Positions 12,401 through 21,371 of a stretch of DNA of 64,000 bases are shown here, piece by piece. The stretch comes from Bemisia tabaci (Eukaryota > Arthropoda > Insecta > Hemiptera > Aleyrodidae). The DNA lies in NCBI RefSeq assembly GCF_918797505.1, contig NC_092796.1:55830851-55894850 (forward strand). The letters run 5' to 3'. A program made the position numbers and the translations under genes. The first letter of the stretch is position 1, and each line of letters starts with the position of its first letter. A model generated the notes under the pieces. That model was not told where the DNA came from. It worked only from the letters and a program-made list of their open reading frames with translations, and ran no database searches.

Positions 12401-15400
12401 ATCCGAAGAACTTCGGATCTCACATCCGAAAACCTTCAGATGTAAGAACTGAAGTTTCAGATGTGTAATCCGAACCTCGACAGCTAGACCTAAAGTGTTC
12501 AGATGCTCAATCCGAAAACTTCAGAGATCCATATCACCTAAACTTCGGGTCCCACGCACGAGGCTTTTTTCTCCGTGTACTAGTTATGAAAAACCAAAAT
12601 TGGGGACTTTCGGGCACTTTTCAGGGTGTTTTTCAAGAAAATCGGGGACTTTATCCCCCAATTAGTAAGAGAAAGGGAGCTAGTTGGATCGTCAAAGGGC
12701 GTATTTTATACGACTAATCTCGCAGGTCATATTGAACCGATGAAAACATACTAAAAACCAAGCAACACTACAGTATTTTTTTTTATTCCTGCACGGAGAA
12801 AAAAACTTCGTGCATGGGACCCGAAGTTGAGGTCAGATGGATCTCTGAAGTTTTCTGATGACGTATCCGAAAACTTGAGGTCGAGCTGCCGAAGTTCGGG
12901 TCAGACATCGAGGCACTTCGGTATGTACCGGAGTAATTCAGATGTGTGACCCGAACCCTTCGGTATATATCGAAGTACTTCAGATGTCTGACCCGAACTT
13001 CGGCAGCTGGACCTCACGTTTTTAGATACGTGATCCAAAAACTTCAGAGATCCATATGACCTCAACCTCGGGTCCCACGCACGAAGTTTTTTTCTTCGAG
13101 TGGTTATACCGCGCCAGCAGCGGAGGGCCTCTCGTCTTTAGATATACGGCATAGCGCCAGATTCAAGATTTTTGGGCCCATCACGGAGAGAAAAACTTCG
13201 TGCATGGGATCCGAAATTCAGGTCGTATGGATCTGTGAGGTTTTTAGATCGTGCATCCAAGAACTTGAGGTTCGGCTGCTGACGATCTACTCAAACATCT
13301 GAGGTATTTCGGTACTTCGGTTGAAACTTCCATGATGGAGTTAACCGAAGTATTGAAGTACTTCAGATGTGCGACCCGCACTTCTGTGGCTGGATCAGGT
13401 ACAGTAACATAAACCTTAAACTGGTCTCCAAGCTGTAGAAGAAGAGATTCTTGGTTTCTGGAACAGATTCCCTGATTTTTCTCTGATTATTCCTGAAAAT
13501 TTTCATTCCAAGATGAATCCCGGTTATTCCAATTTTTCCCGGTCATGGACATAATTTATTCTTTGTGTTTTACTTCCCATATTGATTGAGTCCACGCCAA
13601 ATAAGTTCGCGCACTTTTAGACTGCGACAGAATATCCGCAATCTTGCTTCTTGCATTTACTTCACATGAAAACGTGACGTCGGAGATCTTCTGTTGCAGT
13701 CTAGAAGTGCGTAAACTCATATATCGTGGACTCAACAAAATTTTGGATACTTTTCCTTAGCCAGGGTGCCTACTAAAACAAGCTGGCCAAAAATCAGTAC
13801 TTGTACGGTACTTTTTCAGCACATTCCCAAGAAATTCAGTACCCCCGCAACAAAAAAATTCAGTGCTTTTTCAGTACCTTTATTTGACGAAATCCGAAAA
13901 ATTTCAAAAATTTGAATTTCTCGCTTGAATTGCGACAGAAATGACAAAAATGCCGGACCTTCTGGCGGAATTTCCGCACTTTTTCGATGCTTCCGGACTG
14001 TTCTTAAAAGATCAGTACTATATCCGGACTTTCCGGAAATTTTGGACTTGTAGACACCCTGCTAGCGTGCATGACAAGAGGTGACTAACCTCATTGAGAA
14101 AAAAAGAGGTGTTTGCATTTCGGGCATCTTGGAATTTTTTTGACGACGTAGGTCGGTACAGCGACTTTTATCATCGATTTTCTTGGAAATGGTGTAATTT
14201 ATGGAAAAAAGTCATTCTATAAAAAGTGCTTGAAATTATATCACGAGTTGATTTAAGCAAAAAATGGGACATTGTACTCCGTTTTTCATACTTCGAATTC
14301 CGGATTTCGCTGGCCAGGTTGTACCGACCTACGTACAATCATCGATTTTCTTGGAAATAATGTAATTTATGGAAAAAAGTTATTCTGTAAAAAGTGCTTG
14401 AAATTATATCATGAGTTGATTAAGCAAAAAATGGGACATTATAGTCCGTTTTTCATACTTCGAATTCTGGATTTCGCAGGCCAGGTTGTACAAACCTCAA
14501 GATGCAAACACTTCCTTTTTTTTCTCTATGGACTAACCTGGTTAATGAAGAAGATCCTGCCAAGCCCTTCGCGGGTGTCGAGCTTGCCGAGGAGATAGAC
14601 AGGGGGCGTCTCGGGGCCGGGCACGAGGGCCGGCGAGTTGTCGGCGTCGGCGGGCTCGGGCTCCCGGTCGACGCGACGCCGGGCGATGTAGTTGTCCCGT
14701 TCCCCGGTGGAGACGGCCCCGGTGGACGGCGGACTGAATCGGTCCCACCGGACCCAGCTGATCCGCGACGACTGCTCCACGTTCTCCAGGAGCTCGTACT
14801 TCCCGTACTGGAAGACGCGCCCCAGGAGGGACACCACGCACTTGCCGGTCCCCGCGCCGGACGTGAGCGAGCCCACCAGCCACACGCCGTTGTGTCGGGC
14901 CCGGCAAACGTACACCGGATGACCCTTCCGCTTCTCTTGCGTCGCTTCGTTGCTCTCCACTGCAACAGGCAAATCTGACGGTTAATCATTCTCCAGGGCG
15001 CTTCCGCTTTCAGGAATATTTAAAGGATGGCTCAGTAGCCCTGGATAGACGATCGAATTCCCGAACCAATTCCGATCAAAGTAGCATCAAAGTGTCGGGA
15101 GTCATCAGTCTTAAACTCATTAATTTGCTTCATTTTAAAATGAAAACTTGGCAAAAATGTTTCCTGTGGCAGGAAATGATGAATGGTGACACTCCATTAT
15201 GATCTCACTTTGAACAAATAAGTGCGGCCCGTCAAAATTTGATGGTAGATGGTGACCATCAGTCATCAGCATGTCTACTTTGATCGGAATTGGTTCGGAA
15301 TTTGATCGTCTATCCAGGGCTTATCAAGGGCCGAGCTTAGGAATTATATGTAGAAAGGGCGGCACCTTATAGCTAATCAAATAGATCCATCGAATCTTCA

Positions 15401-16839
15401 AGGTCTAACACCTTTTCTTCAAATACCAGCGGCCCAGGTATTTGATGAGATGCTTGTTCTGATTAGCCAATTAATTGTAAGCTAATAGTCATTCCATCAA
15501 ATAAAGGGTATTTAAAGAAAAGGTTTCTGACCTTGGCCATTTAATGACCAGATTTGATCGTGTGACACTGACTTATACAGGTCTGAGACGAATAGAACAG
15601 AAGGAGTTAAGGATGACTCCCCTTGGCCAGGGGGACCCTGGTAAAAATTGGCGATAGGAGCTGCGTTTCAAAATACCATTGGAGTTCTTATAGCCGACTA
15701 AAGATGGCTATTGAAAATCATATAGCTGATTGTAGAAAGTGGAGCAAATCATATTACTGGGCTATACGAGGCTATAAAAAAGTATACAATCTGGCTAAAG
15801 TTCCTTCCGCCGGGCTTTACACATTATCGCCATTGGCTGTAAGAGGCTATAAGGAATTGTGTAGAAATTCGTGTGCTTTGGAAATCATTAAGTTTAATAC
15901 GGAACTACCTTAATATTTACAAAACACACATTATATTTTTCTTTAAAACATATATTTTTTTTTTATCCATTAAAATGAGAATAGTCCATACAGAGTGAGC
16001 AAACATTTCAAAATCATGAGTTGAAAAACGCTGACTCCGCGAGATTAAATATTAGAGCCCAACACAAAGCGGAGCGGCGACGCACTGGCGCCTACAAACC
16101 TAACAAGGATACTTCACGCATTGCGCAATGCATGAAGTATCCCTGTTAGGTTTGTATGCGCCAGTGCGCGTTTCGCGCTCTCTGCCCGCCTCGTCTCGCT
16201 GCAGCATGCCACGGCGTCTGAAGCAACTATTTCACACCAGAGGTATTGCACAGTATCTTAAGCACAGTAAAGTCGAGTACTTAACCGGGATTGAAATGAT
16301 AATTGCACTCAATTGACAATTAGACACATTATTTTAACTAAACAAACATGAACCATGGAGTAATCAACAAAATATCGCATAATTCGTTTACAATTCTTCT
16401 CCTTCTCTCAGCGGGTCCTAAGGATTAAAGGACCATACTTGGTACTGGGAAAAATATTGATTAACTGAATATTTTTCCCAACTTCGTAAGTGGGATTTTT
16501 CCCTGAGACAAATCTCGTGAAACGGCTCGTGGAGACAAGGCAGTGACAGTGCCGATAAGGAGATCACTCACCTTGATCATAGTGAACAGCGCCTACGACG
16601 AGATCAGGCGAAAATGTCCTTTGGGGGTACTCGCCGGGGACCCATTTGAGGGTGGTGGAGGTGATCAGTTGATTTTGGAACTTGGACAAGATGTGGACAC
16701 CTTTCTCCACCTTGTCGTGCTTCAGGAGTCCGCTGTCCGCCCGGCCGACCACCAGGATTCCGGCCAGGACCAGCAACCATGTGAGAAGCCGCCATGCTAT
16801 CAGCTCTATCCTCACATTGCTCTGCAACAGGAATTTCAT
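8963..16839 (-). CDS. uzip: Unzipped-like cell-surface protein, four coding exons
   Basis: Joined coding exons 16839-16572, 14959-14538, 12112-11778 and 9473-8963 give 511 residues (1536 nt with stop); intron phases are 1, 0 and 2 and every junction keeps frame. Residues about 10-34 are a hydrophobic signal peptide. Residues 48-150 (STTLKWVP, VVGAVHY, VYVCRARHNG, GKCVVSLLG, YELLENV) follow the DM9-type pattern, and 153-230 resemble a second, diverged copy. Residues 240-412 are beta-rich (VEMEPVRYEL, YSLYWGQ, VTLRGNF, VPYTGELVAIYED). Sequons lie at N320, N354, N360, N410 and N451. A Thr-rich linker (416-434) leads to a hydrophobic C-terminus (487-508), as expected for a GPI anchor. Drosophila Unzipped is a surface protein of similar length acting in axon growth and adhesion; the name rests on my recognition of conserved segments. 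The N-terminus is uncertain because the ATG at 16839 lies just upstream of an acceptor-like site. Confidence 0.8.
9763..9942. mobile_element. truncated CTGCCG-family MITE in intron 3
   Basis: It matches the right half of the CTGCCGTGCTAAGG family: an internal block (aaaatatctgaaaatttcg) and the terminal block (ttcagcaacg, gttcatac, cttagcac). The left terminal repeat is missing. It lies in the uzip intron 9474-11777. Confidence 0.6.
9959..10135. mobile_element. palindromic MITE, ends GGCCAAAGTGCGAAACC
   Basis: Terminal inverted repeats: ggccaaagtgcgaaaccaca on the left, and on the right tgtggtttcgcagtttgactttggcc. It belongs to the family with an inner block (A)CGTATCTCCGTT, better seen at 34798-35020. 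Located in uzip intron 3. Confidence 0.6.
10136..10692. other. intron 3 sequence, no gene seen
   Basis: Mixed-composition intron sequence with short spurious ORFs on both strands and no recognised motif. A partial repeat of the phrase on Ttttaactctatttagacgcattttga occurs twice (about 10365 and 10470). Confidence 0.4.
10693..10941. mobile_element. CTGCCG-family MITE, copy in intron 3
   Basis: About 250 bp with terminal inverted repeats ctgccgtgctaagg / ccttatcacggca, each followed inward by the block with gttgccaaattt. The right end is degraded and abuts the foldback repeat beginning at 10942. Confidence 0.8.
10942..11750. mobile_element. foldback-type element in uzip intron 3
   Basis: An 809-bp palindrome centred near 11347. 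Arms of about 390 bp pair block by block: gagtacctgtac / gtactctac at the ends, gtgaaactccgaaaatcc / ggattttcggagtttcac, gggcccagaaatgcagcc / ggctgcatttctgggccc, and ggctgcacttttgggccc / gggcccaaaagtgcagcc near the centre. There is almost no spacer. Arms are clearly diverged, so this is not a fresh duplication. It stops 27 bp from the exon 3 donor. Confidence 0.8.
11778..12112 (-). CDS. uzip: uzip coding exon 3
   Basis: The acceptor is TGTTGCAG before 12112 and the donor after 11778 is GTACGC, a weaker match to consensus. The 335 nt encode residues 231-341 plus two bases of R342. The exon contains VEMEPVRYEL, QPRVLGTAQLTNE, GYDTDYSLYWGQ and LPNGTLLESINWG, with one sequon (N320). It is GC-rich and intact, bordered on the donor side by a foldback repeat. 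Confidence 0.84.
12213..12227. repeat. C15 homopolymer in intron 2
   Basis: Uninterrupted C run about 100 bp from the exon 3 acceptor. Confidence 0.9.
12258..12577. mobile_element. CACGGAG-family palindromic MITE, TA target duplication
   Basis: A 320-bp near-complete palindrome, ends CACGGAGAAAAAA / TTCTCCGTG, flanked by TA on both sides (12256-12257 and 12578-12579). This fits a Tc1/mariner-type nonautonomous element. The interior is built of variants of acttcgg, gatctctgaag and catccgaa. It sits inside an older CAGGGTGTCTA repeat, whose text resumes directly after it. In uzip intron 2. Confidence 0.85.
12792..13102. mobile_element. CACGGAG-family palindromic MITE, second copy
   Basis: About 310 bp with the same ends and inner blocks (cttcgtgc, gggacccgaag, ggatctctgaag), the two halves in inverted orientation. 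More diverged than the 12258 copy. In uzip intron 2. Confidence 0.75.
13182..13395. mobile_element. CACGGAG-family MITE, truncated copy
   Basis: Starts with cacggagagaaaaacttcg and follows the family through the centre of the palindrome, but the right end is lost after about 210 bp. In uzip intron 2. Confidence 0.65.
13588..13733. mobile_element. palindromic MITE, ends GAGTCCACG / CGTGGACTC
   Basis: A 146-bp element with inverted ends gagtccacg / cgtggactc and inner pairs cgcacttttagactgcgacag / ctgttgcagtctagaagtgcg. It lies in uzip intron 2; relatives are at 232-380 and near 45946. Confidence 0.75.
13762..14061. mobile_element. CAGGGTGTC-family element in intron 2
   Basis: About 300 bp bounded by cagggtgcctac and gtagacaccctg in inverse orientation. 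The interior repeats cagtac, ttttcagtacc and ggacttt. Further copies or pieces occur at 37218-37501, 46392-46781 and around 47883-47960. Class unknown. Confidence 0.65.
14171..14506. repeat. 168-bp direct tandem duplication in intron 2
   Basis: Two adjacent copies (14171-14338 and 14339-14506) share tcatcgattttcttggaaat, ttatggaaaaaag, aagtgcttgaaattatatca, atgggacatt and cgtttttcatacttcgaatt. They differ at scattered sites. The array ends about 30 bp from the exon 2 donor. Confidence 0.85.
14538..14959 (-). CDS. uzip: uzip coding exon 2 (DM9-like region)
   Basis: The acceptor is CTGTTGCAG before 14959 and the donor after 14538 is CAG followed by GTTAGT. The 422 nt complete V90 and encode residues 91-230. 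The exon is GC-rich against AT-rich introns. It carries the most conserved motifs: VYVCRARHNGVWLVGSL, KCVVSLLG, YGKYELLENV, WDRF, YIARRR and LGKLDTREGLG. An acidic, proline-rich insert (residues 189-209) separates the last two blocks. Confidence 0.85.
15048..15320. mobile_element. palindromic MITE, ends GCCCTGGATAGACGATC
   Basis: A 273-bp element in uzip intron 1 with long inverted ends: gccctggatagacgatcgaa and its inverse gatcgtctatccagggc, continuing inward through aaccaattccgatcaaagta. Both flanks carry TA-rich sequence. The outer pattern recalls the CTGGTTACACG family but the ends differ. Confidence 0.8.
15321..15870. other. intron 1 sequence, no gene seen
   Basis: Unique-looking intron sequence. 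A 96-codon plus-strand ORF at 15623-15913 has no recognisable motif and runs into a repeat, so I treat it as chance. A partial inverted pair (tggccaaggtcagaa / ttcaaggtctaac-like text) suggests another decayed repeat at 15400-15545. Confidence 0.4.
15873..16265 (+). mobile_element. interspersed repeat with GCGCCTACAAACC hairpin (plus copy)
   Basis: Shares about 390 bp with 20985-21371 in opposite orientation (tttaatacggaactacc, tatttacaaaacacac, gcaacatttcaaaatcatga, gcatgccacggcg). Its core, 16085-16175, is a hairpin: cactggcgcctacaaaccta / taggtttgtatgcgccagtg with the loop region gcattgcgcaatgc. Lies in uzip intron 1, ending about 300 bp from exon 1. Confidence 0.75.
16572..16839 (-). CDS. 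uzip: uzip coding exon 1 (signal peptide), 5' end uncertain
   Basis: Encodes residues 1-89 plus one base. It ends with CAAG before a perfect donor GTGAGT (16571-16566), a phase-1 junction. The only in-frame ATG is at 16839. However, CTGTTGCAG occurs at 16830-16822, the same acceptor string found before exons 2 and 3, so the exon may really start at 16821 with the initiator in an upstream exon. Either reading keeps the hydrophobic core IELIAWRLLTWLLVLAGILV. Confidence 0.72.
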
Positions 16840-16886
16840 ATATTCATCAAAATCACATCCGTAAAAATAGCCAGAGGCGTAATGGC

Positions 16887-17163
16887 CTGGTTACACGCTC
16901 AAATTTCCGTCAAATTCCGATCAAAATGATGACCAAGATGGCGGTCGAGAGTTATCTAGATTAACGAGTAAATTTTATTAAAACAGCGTGTTGATTGAAA
17001 TAAGCATGAAATAAGCACGGTTGTGTGGAAATCAGATGACGGATGAGCCCCACAGCTCCATCATCTACCATCAAAATTTTGCAGGCTGCAGAAATTTGAT
17101 AGTAGATGGTGCGCACCAGTCACCATTTGATCGGAAATTGATGGGAATTTGAGCGTGTAACCA
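16887..17163. mobile_element. CTGGTTACACG-family MITE upstream of uzip exon 1
   Basis: A 277-bp element with inverted ends CTGGTTACACGCTCAAATT / AATTTGAGCGTGTAACCA. It starts 48 bp upstream of the uzip ATG at 16839. A second, inverted copy is at 28594-28871. Confidence 0.85.
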
Positions 17164-17622
17164 ACACAAAAGAAGAAAACTAGGTTTTCAGTATACTAGG
17201 AGTCTTCCCATTGGCTGATTGATAGGGTGTTCGTAGAGACTCTGTCGAATCGTGCGTACCTCGTTACTCATTAGGGGTAGCCAATTTCATTTGGGTTCAC
17301 AGCCGTCGCCAAAATTAGAGAAAAAATAGCAATTTTTTGACAAGTAATTCCGGGAGGCAGGGCTATGACTGCGACCACTTTAAGGAGGAAAATCTCATGA
17401 TAGAGACAAATCTTATTCATAGAATACGCTCCTGTAATCTGGCCGTTCAACTCTACGACATCTCATACATAAAATAAGAAGCTAAAATACCGCGGTTGAT
17501 CGCGTTACAATATTGGCAACCACTTGAGATTCCCGTATTGGCTACCAGCGGTTTCCTCTCTTCTAAGATTCGATCGCGATCAACTGGGTGGTTCCGAGGC
17601 GAATGCCAACATGGCTCGGAGC
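17164..17622. other. uzip upstream region, no exon identified
   Basis: Sequence between two repeats on the 5' side of uzip. I see no clear ORF, TATA box or CpG cluster. An upstream uzip exon could lie here or farther right; none could be picked from sequence alone. Confidence 0.35.
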
Positions 17623-17785
17623 CGTGGCGTGGCGTGCTTTGCGACAGATCGATTGATCTGCCATTTAAACTTATTGAGAAGAATCGATGAACGGGGTGTT
17701 CGAAACGAACACCTTAATAATCGATTCTTTACCATAGCTTCAAATGGAGAAATATCGATTATCTATCATTCACGCCACACCACTG
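17623..17785. mobile_element. palindromic element, ends GTGGCGTGGCGTGCTTTGCG
   Basis: About 163 bp. The left end gtggcgtggcgtgctttgcg pairs with cacgccacaccac on the right; inner pairs are atcgattgatctgccattt / tcaaatgg and gaatcgat / aatcgattc. Related to 31237-31391. Confidence 0.7.
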
Positions 17786-17824
17786 ACTCGCGGAGCGCTT
17801 GAAAAGAGCCGCGCTGCGCCGCGC

Positions 17825-18061
17825 CGCACAGTGGATCGAGTAGATAGGAGAGGTCGGACATGAATTTTTTAACTAAAACTGCAAATTTTGATGTTGAATT
17901 CGTCACATTTTAAATTTCAAGGGGTGCTTCTGAAAGAAAATTTCACGGGAAAACCAATGGAACCGCTTTCAGAACCTCGATTTTTTATATACGCGGAGTT
18001 ATAAGCGTTTAAAGTTCCCAAACTTTGTCCATCCTCTCCCATTGACTCGCTCCATTGTGCG
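17825..18061. mobile_element. CGCACAGTGG-family MITE, full copy
   Basis: 237 bp with inverted ends CGCACAGTGGATCGAGT / ACTCGCTCCATTGTGCG. Interior blocks actgcaaattttgatgtt, aatttcacgggaaaaccaat and gagttataagcg recur at 29862-30077, 43687-44168 and 56673-57412. Confidence 0.8.
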
Positions 18062-18073
18062 CCGTGGTGTCAA

Positions 18074-18089
18074 ACGCGCGCGCGCGCGT
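18074..18089. repeat. (CG)n microsatellite
   Basis: A short alternating CG run, acgcgcgcgcgcgcgt, between two MITEs. Confidence 0.8.
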
Positions 18090-18097
18090 CAATTTCG

Positions 18098-18381
18098 CTA
18101 TAGACCGTATTCGATAACGGTTCGATGTATCGTTTGGTTCAAAACAATAGCACATAACCTCAAACCAAACTGTAAGGATTTAAGTTGGAAAATCTGAAAT
18201 TGAGAAAATTCCTAACAATTTCACTTTAAATTGGCATTAGGTACGCAAAAGAATAAAAAATCTGTTACAAAAGACCCGTTCTCTCAGATTTCTGAATTTA
18301 CTTTTGAGGCTATGTTTATATTTTGAACCAATCGATATCGATACAATCTCAGCCGTTTGATGTATCGAATACGATCTATAG
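18098..18381. mobile_element. palindromic MITE, ends CTATAGACCGTATTCGATA
   Basis: About 284 bp. The left end ctatagaccgtattcgataa pairs with atcgaatacgatctatag, followed inward by gttcgatgtatcg / cagccgtttgatgtatcg and gtttggttcaaaa / ttttgaaccaatcg. Confidence 0.75.
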
Positions 18382-20503
18382 AAGCGGGAGCGAGTTGGGC
18401 CGGTGTCGCCGGGCTTAATTGAATTAATAGGGAGCCGTCAAGCGCCAAGAGAAGAGGATAAGTAGAGGATTAGTCTTGGGGCTCCTGGCCGCTGGAGCCG
18501 GCTGGTCATTATACCTCTTGAGTCTCGTGCTCAACAAGTGGCCGCGGGATGACCTGTCTTCGGCCCTTGTGCTTCCTCGTTGAACGGGGGAACTAATGAC
18601 TGATGACTGATGGCTCCGGCTAGTGTGTGGTCGATGATTGGTGATGGTGACTGACAGCCGACAGCTCCAACCGGGAAGCTACCATGGAGCCTTATCATAG
18701 ATACTTATCTTAAAAATACTACTTCCAGTGTTCAGCCTTCTCCAAGTGGTACGCCGAATGCGCCTTAAAATCGCACGGCAAGAAAAGTGTTAGGGGTTGT
18801 CCCCTAAAATTGTGGTAATACCTCAATTTTTTGGGATGATATGGACATTTTCAATTACGAGTAAATAATTGTGGTAGTACCGCGACATTTCGGTTATTAA
18901 CCTTTACGTGGTTACGTGATAACGGCTAGGGTCAGGTCGCCACTCAATTTATATCTATTTTCTCGTGTCTTTTTTAGCTGAAAATGAGCTGGTGACAGCT
19001 CGAAATGTCCTGTCTTTTTGCGTTTTTTAAAGCTTTAGTCTTGATTAACCATTTTTTAATTCCCTCCGTATATTTAACCTAATTCACTGGGGTACCACTA
19101 CCACAATTAATTGGAAATGTCCATGTCATCTAACAACCCCGTGCTTTAATCTTTCCGTGCGGGCTTCAGCGTCTAAAAAATTGGGGGAGCTGAGCCAGGG
19201 CCACCGTGGTGCCGGAAACAGTAAGTTGACGCAACCCGGTCGAATTTTTCGAACTCCCAATATGGCGCATGAGCCATGATGCACAAGCACATCGATGGCC
19301 AGAGCGCAAAACTACGTATCTGCATTGCGGGGTTCCAAAATTTCCGTTCCTCGTTTATTTCTTGGAAGAGCAGAAACAAGCCAACTTCATAGCTTAAAAA
19401 ATATACAGAATATGCCGCTGATAAATAATAAATACCAAGGGAGTTCTCAAGTAATTGCGTCGACAAGTTTTCCAAAGAAAAAATAGAGTATGACAGGAAG
19501 TCTGCAACGTTACTAACAGAGATACAGGGTTCTGCACTTTAACCATCGATATGCAAAAAGTTATTTTGACTCCTAAAAAAGTGTAGATGGCTCCTTAGGA
19601 CAGGGCTTTCTCATCGTGTCGAGGAGGCTTTTAAAATTTTAGGGGCAAAGAGGAACAGAGCATACTACACTTAATTTTTTTCTATCTGTCCGGGCGAGTC
19701 AGTTGTGCAAGTTCTTGAGTGGAACTTCAAATGTTCACATTCGACGGATCCGCAAAAAATAATAATATTCGTGTACCGAACTTTAAATTTTTACCGTCCA
19801 CTCTCTATAGATATATCACTGATTGTGAGTTAAAAACAACGTGACGCGATTGATGACATTATCCATTGCGTTCAGGTTTTTCCCTCATTTTATCATCCGG
19901 TGACGCGTTGAATTTGCTCCACGGGCATCAACAGCCCCACTGGAGGATGGAGGCTATAAATCAACAAATCCAGAATACCCAGCTTCTCCTAATGGTCCCC
20001 TTTGCGACCACCAACGCCACTAGAAAAATCGGATTGACAGATGCAGTTTTTCGTTACTCTGTCGGTAAAAACGCAAATTCGCACTTTAATCTGAGCGTTG
20101 CCGTTTATGAAAGTCTACAAACCGTCCACGATTAACGTAAAATGAAATTATACCCTTTTCTTATAAAAAGCAATGATATTTACATCGAAGAATATGAAAC
20201 TCGATCCCACACTCATCACAAATATCGATTCACCACCTTTTTCAAGAGTGTTCTTATGGTGCAACTCTTTTAATTCGTCTCTTTTTGCCCCCCCCCCCCC
20301 CCTGCCCCCTCCCTACCACTTTTTCTCCTCGTATTGTGAATAAGAAAAGAAAAACGAGTGCTCCGTCCGCGTATGTGTTCGCGCATCTGCGGTTTGGGTC
20401 TGCGGTCAAGACTAACTTACGCCTTTGTTCAATTAGACCATTGATAACATTGGCTTAATTTAGACCGCATTATGCTGACGAAAAATAAACGCACGAGCAT
20501 GTA
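18382..20503. other. intergenic, decayed repeats, no gene
   Basis: Contains a loose inverted pair about 18795-19140 (ttaggggttgt / acaaccccgtg, with ggacattttcaatta / aattggaaatgtcc) and a piece of the GACGTTGCAGACTTCC family near 19485-19540. The ORFs at 19173-19475 and 19866-20135 have no motifs. Confidence 0.45.
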
Positions 20504-20757
20504 CTGCCGTGCTAAGGAAGAACGCCATATGAACATTCGAGAGTTGCCAAATTTCCTTCAATAAAATGTTTATTTTTGAGGAAAGATGTAAATATTTTTC
20601 CTTGCAATTTTCGGGGACTTTAGGTGAAATTGCGAAAAAAATTATCTTAAAAAATTGGAAGAAAAATATTCATACGTTTAACAGAAAATTCGTGTTTTAT
20701 AAAAGGAAATTTGGCAACGCCTGATGGTTCATATGGCGTTTTTCCTTAGCACGGCAG
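20504..20757. mobile_element. CTGCCG-family MITE, 4-bp target duplication TGTA
   Basis: A 254-bp element, ends CTGCCGTGCTAAGG / CCTTAGCACGGCAG, each with the inner block around gttgccaaatttcc. TGTA flanks both sides (20500-20503 and 20758-20761), defining the ends exactly. Confidence 0.9.
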
Positions 20758-20984
20758 TGTATAGGTGAATGCACCTATGGGCCCCTTTAGGTTGAAGGAC
20801 ATTTCGACAACGATTTTTTGTCCGCACACCTGGTTCTTCTAGTAGTTGATGTCCACGCGTTTTTTCGGCAGGGGAGTTCGTGACTTCGTGCCGTAGTACC
20901 TTAATTTATTTTTCGAGGAAAGCTTCGTACTCTTAAAGGATGCCTGTCATTCTTAAAATGTTGGAGCGCCTTCAATTCCGTTTG

Positions 20985-21371
20985 ATACTGTGCAACACCC
21001 CTGTTGTGAAATAGTTGCTTGAGGCGCCGTGGCACGCTGCGGCGCGGCGGGCGGCGGACCATCTCCCAACGCGCAGTGGCGCCTACAAACCTAAGGGGAT
21101 ACTTCAAGCATTGCGCAATGCGTAAAGTATCCCCTTAGGTTTGTAGGTGTTCGTGCGGCAGTGCGCGTTTCGCGCTGGTAGCACGCCGCTCCGCTCTATG
21201 TTATGGCTATTACGGTGTTTTTCAGTTCATGATTTTGAAATTTTTGCACACTCTGCATGGATTTTTCTCATTTAAATTGATGAAAAAAAAAATTGTACTT
21301 GAGGAATATATAAAATGTGTTTTGTAAATATTACGGTGGTTCCGTGTCAAATTTAATGATTCCCCAAGCAC
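20985..21371 (-). mobile_element. interspersed repeat with GCGCCTACAAACC hairpin (minus copy)
   Basis: Inverted relative of 15873-16265. The core hairpin is at about 21070-21155: gtggcgcctacaaacctaag / cttaggtttgtaggtgttcg with gcattgcgcaatgc at the loop. Flanks include a GC-rich stretch (gcggcgcggcgggcggcgg). Confidence 0.75.

Noticed and set aside
14453..14989. Long ORFs overlapping uzip exon 2 on both strands, including 178 and 158 codons
   Set aside because: Shadows of a GC-rich exon. Only the frame of 14526-14972 continues across splice sites and has conserved motifs.
16604..16795. Alternative uzip start MAASHMVAG in another frame
   Set aside because: Out of frame with exon 2 and lacks a hydrophobic signal.
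18795..19142. Complete MITE with ends around GTTAGGGGTTGT
   Set aside because: The inverted pairing is too loose and the ends cannot be fixed; reported only as decayed repeat text.
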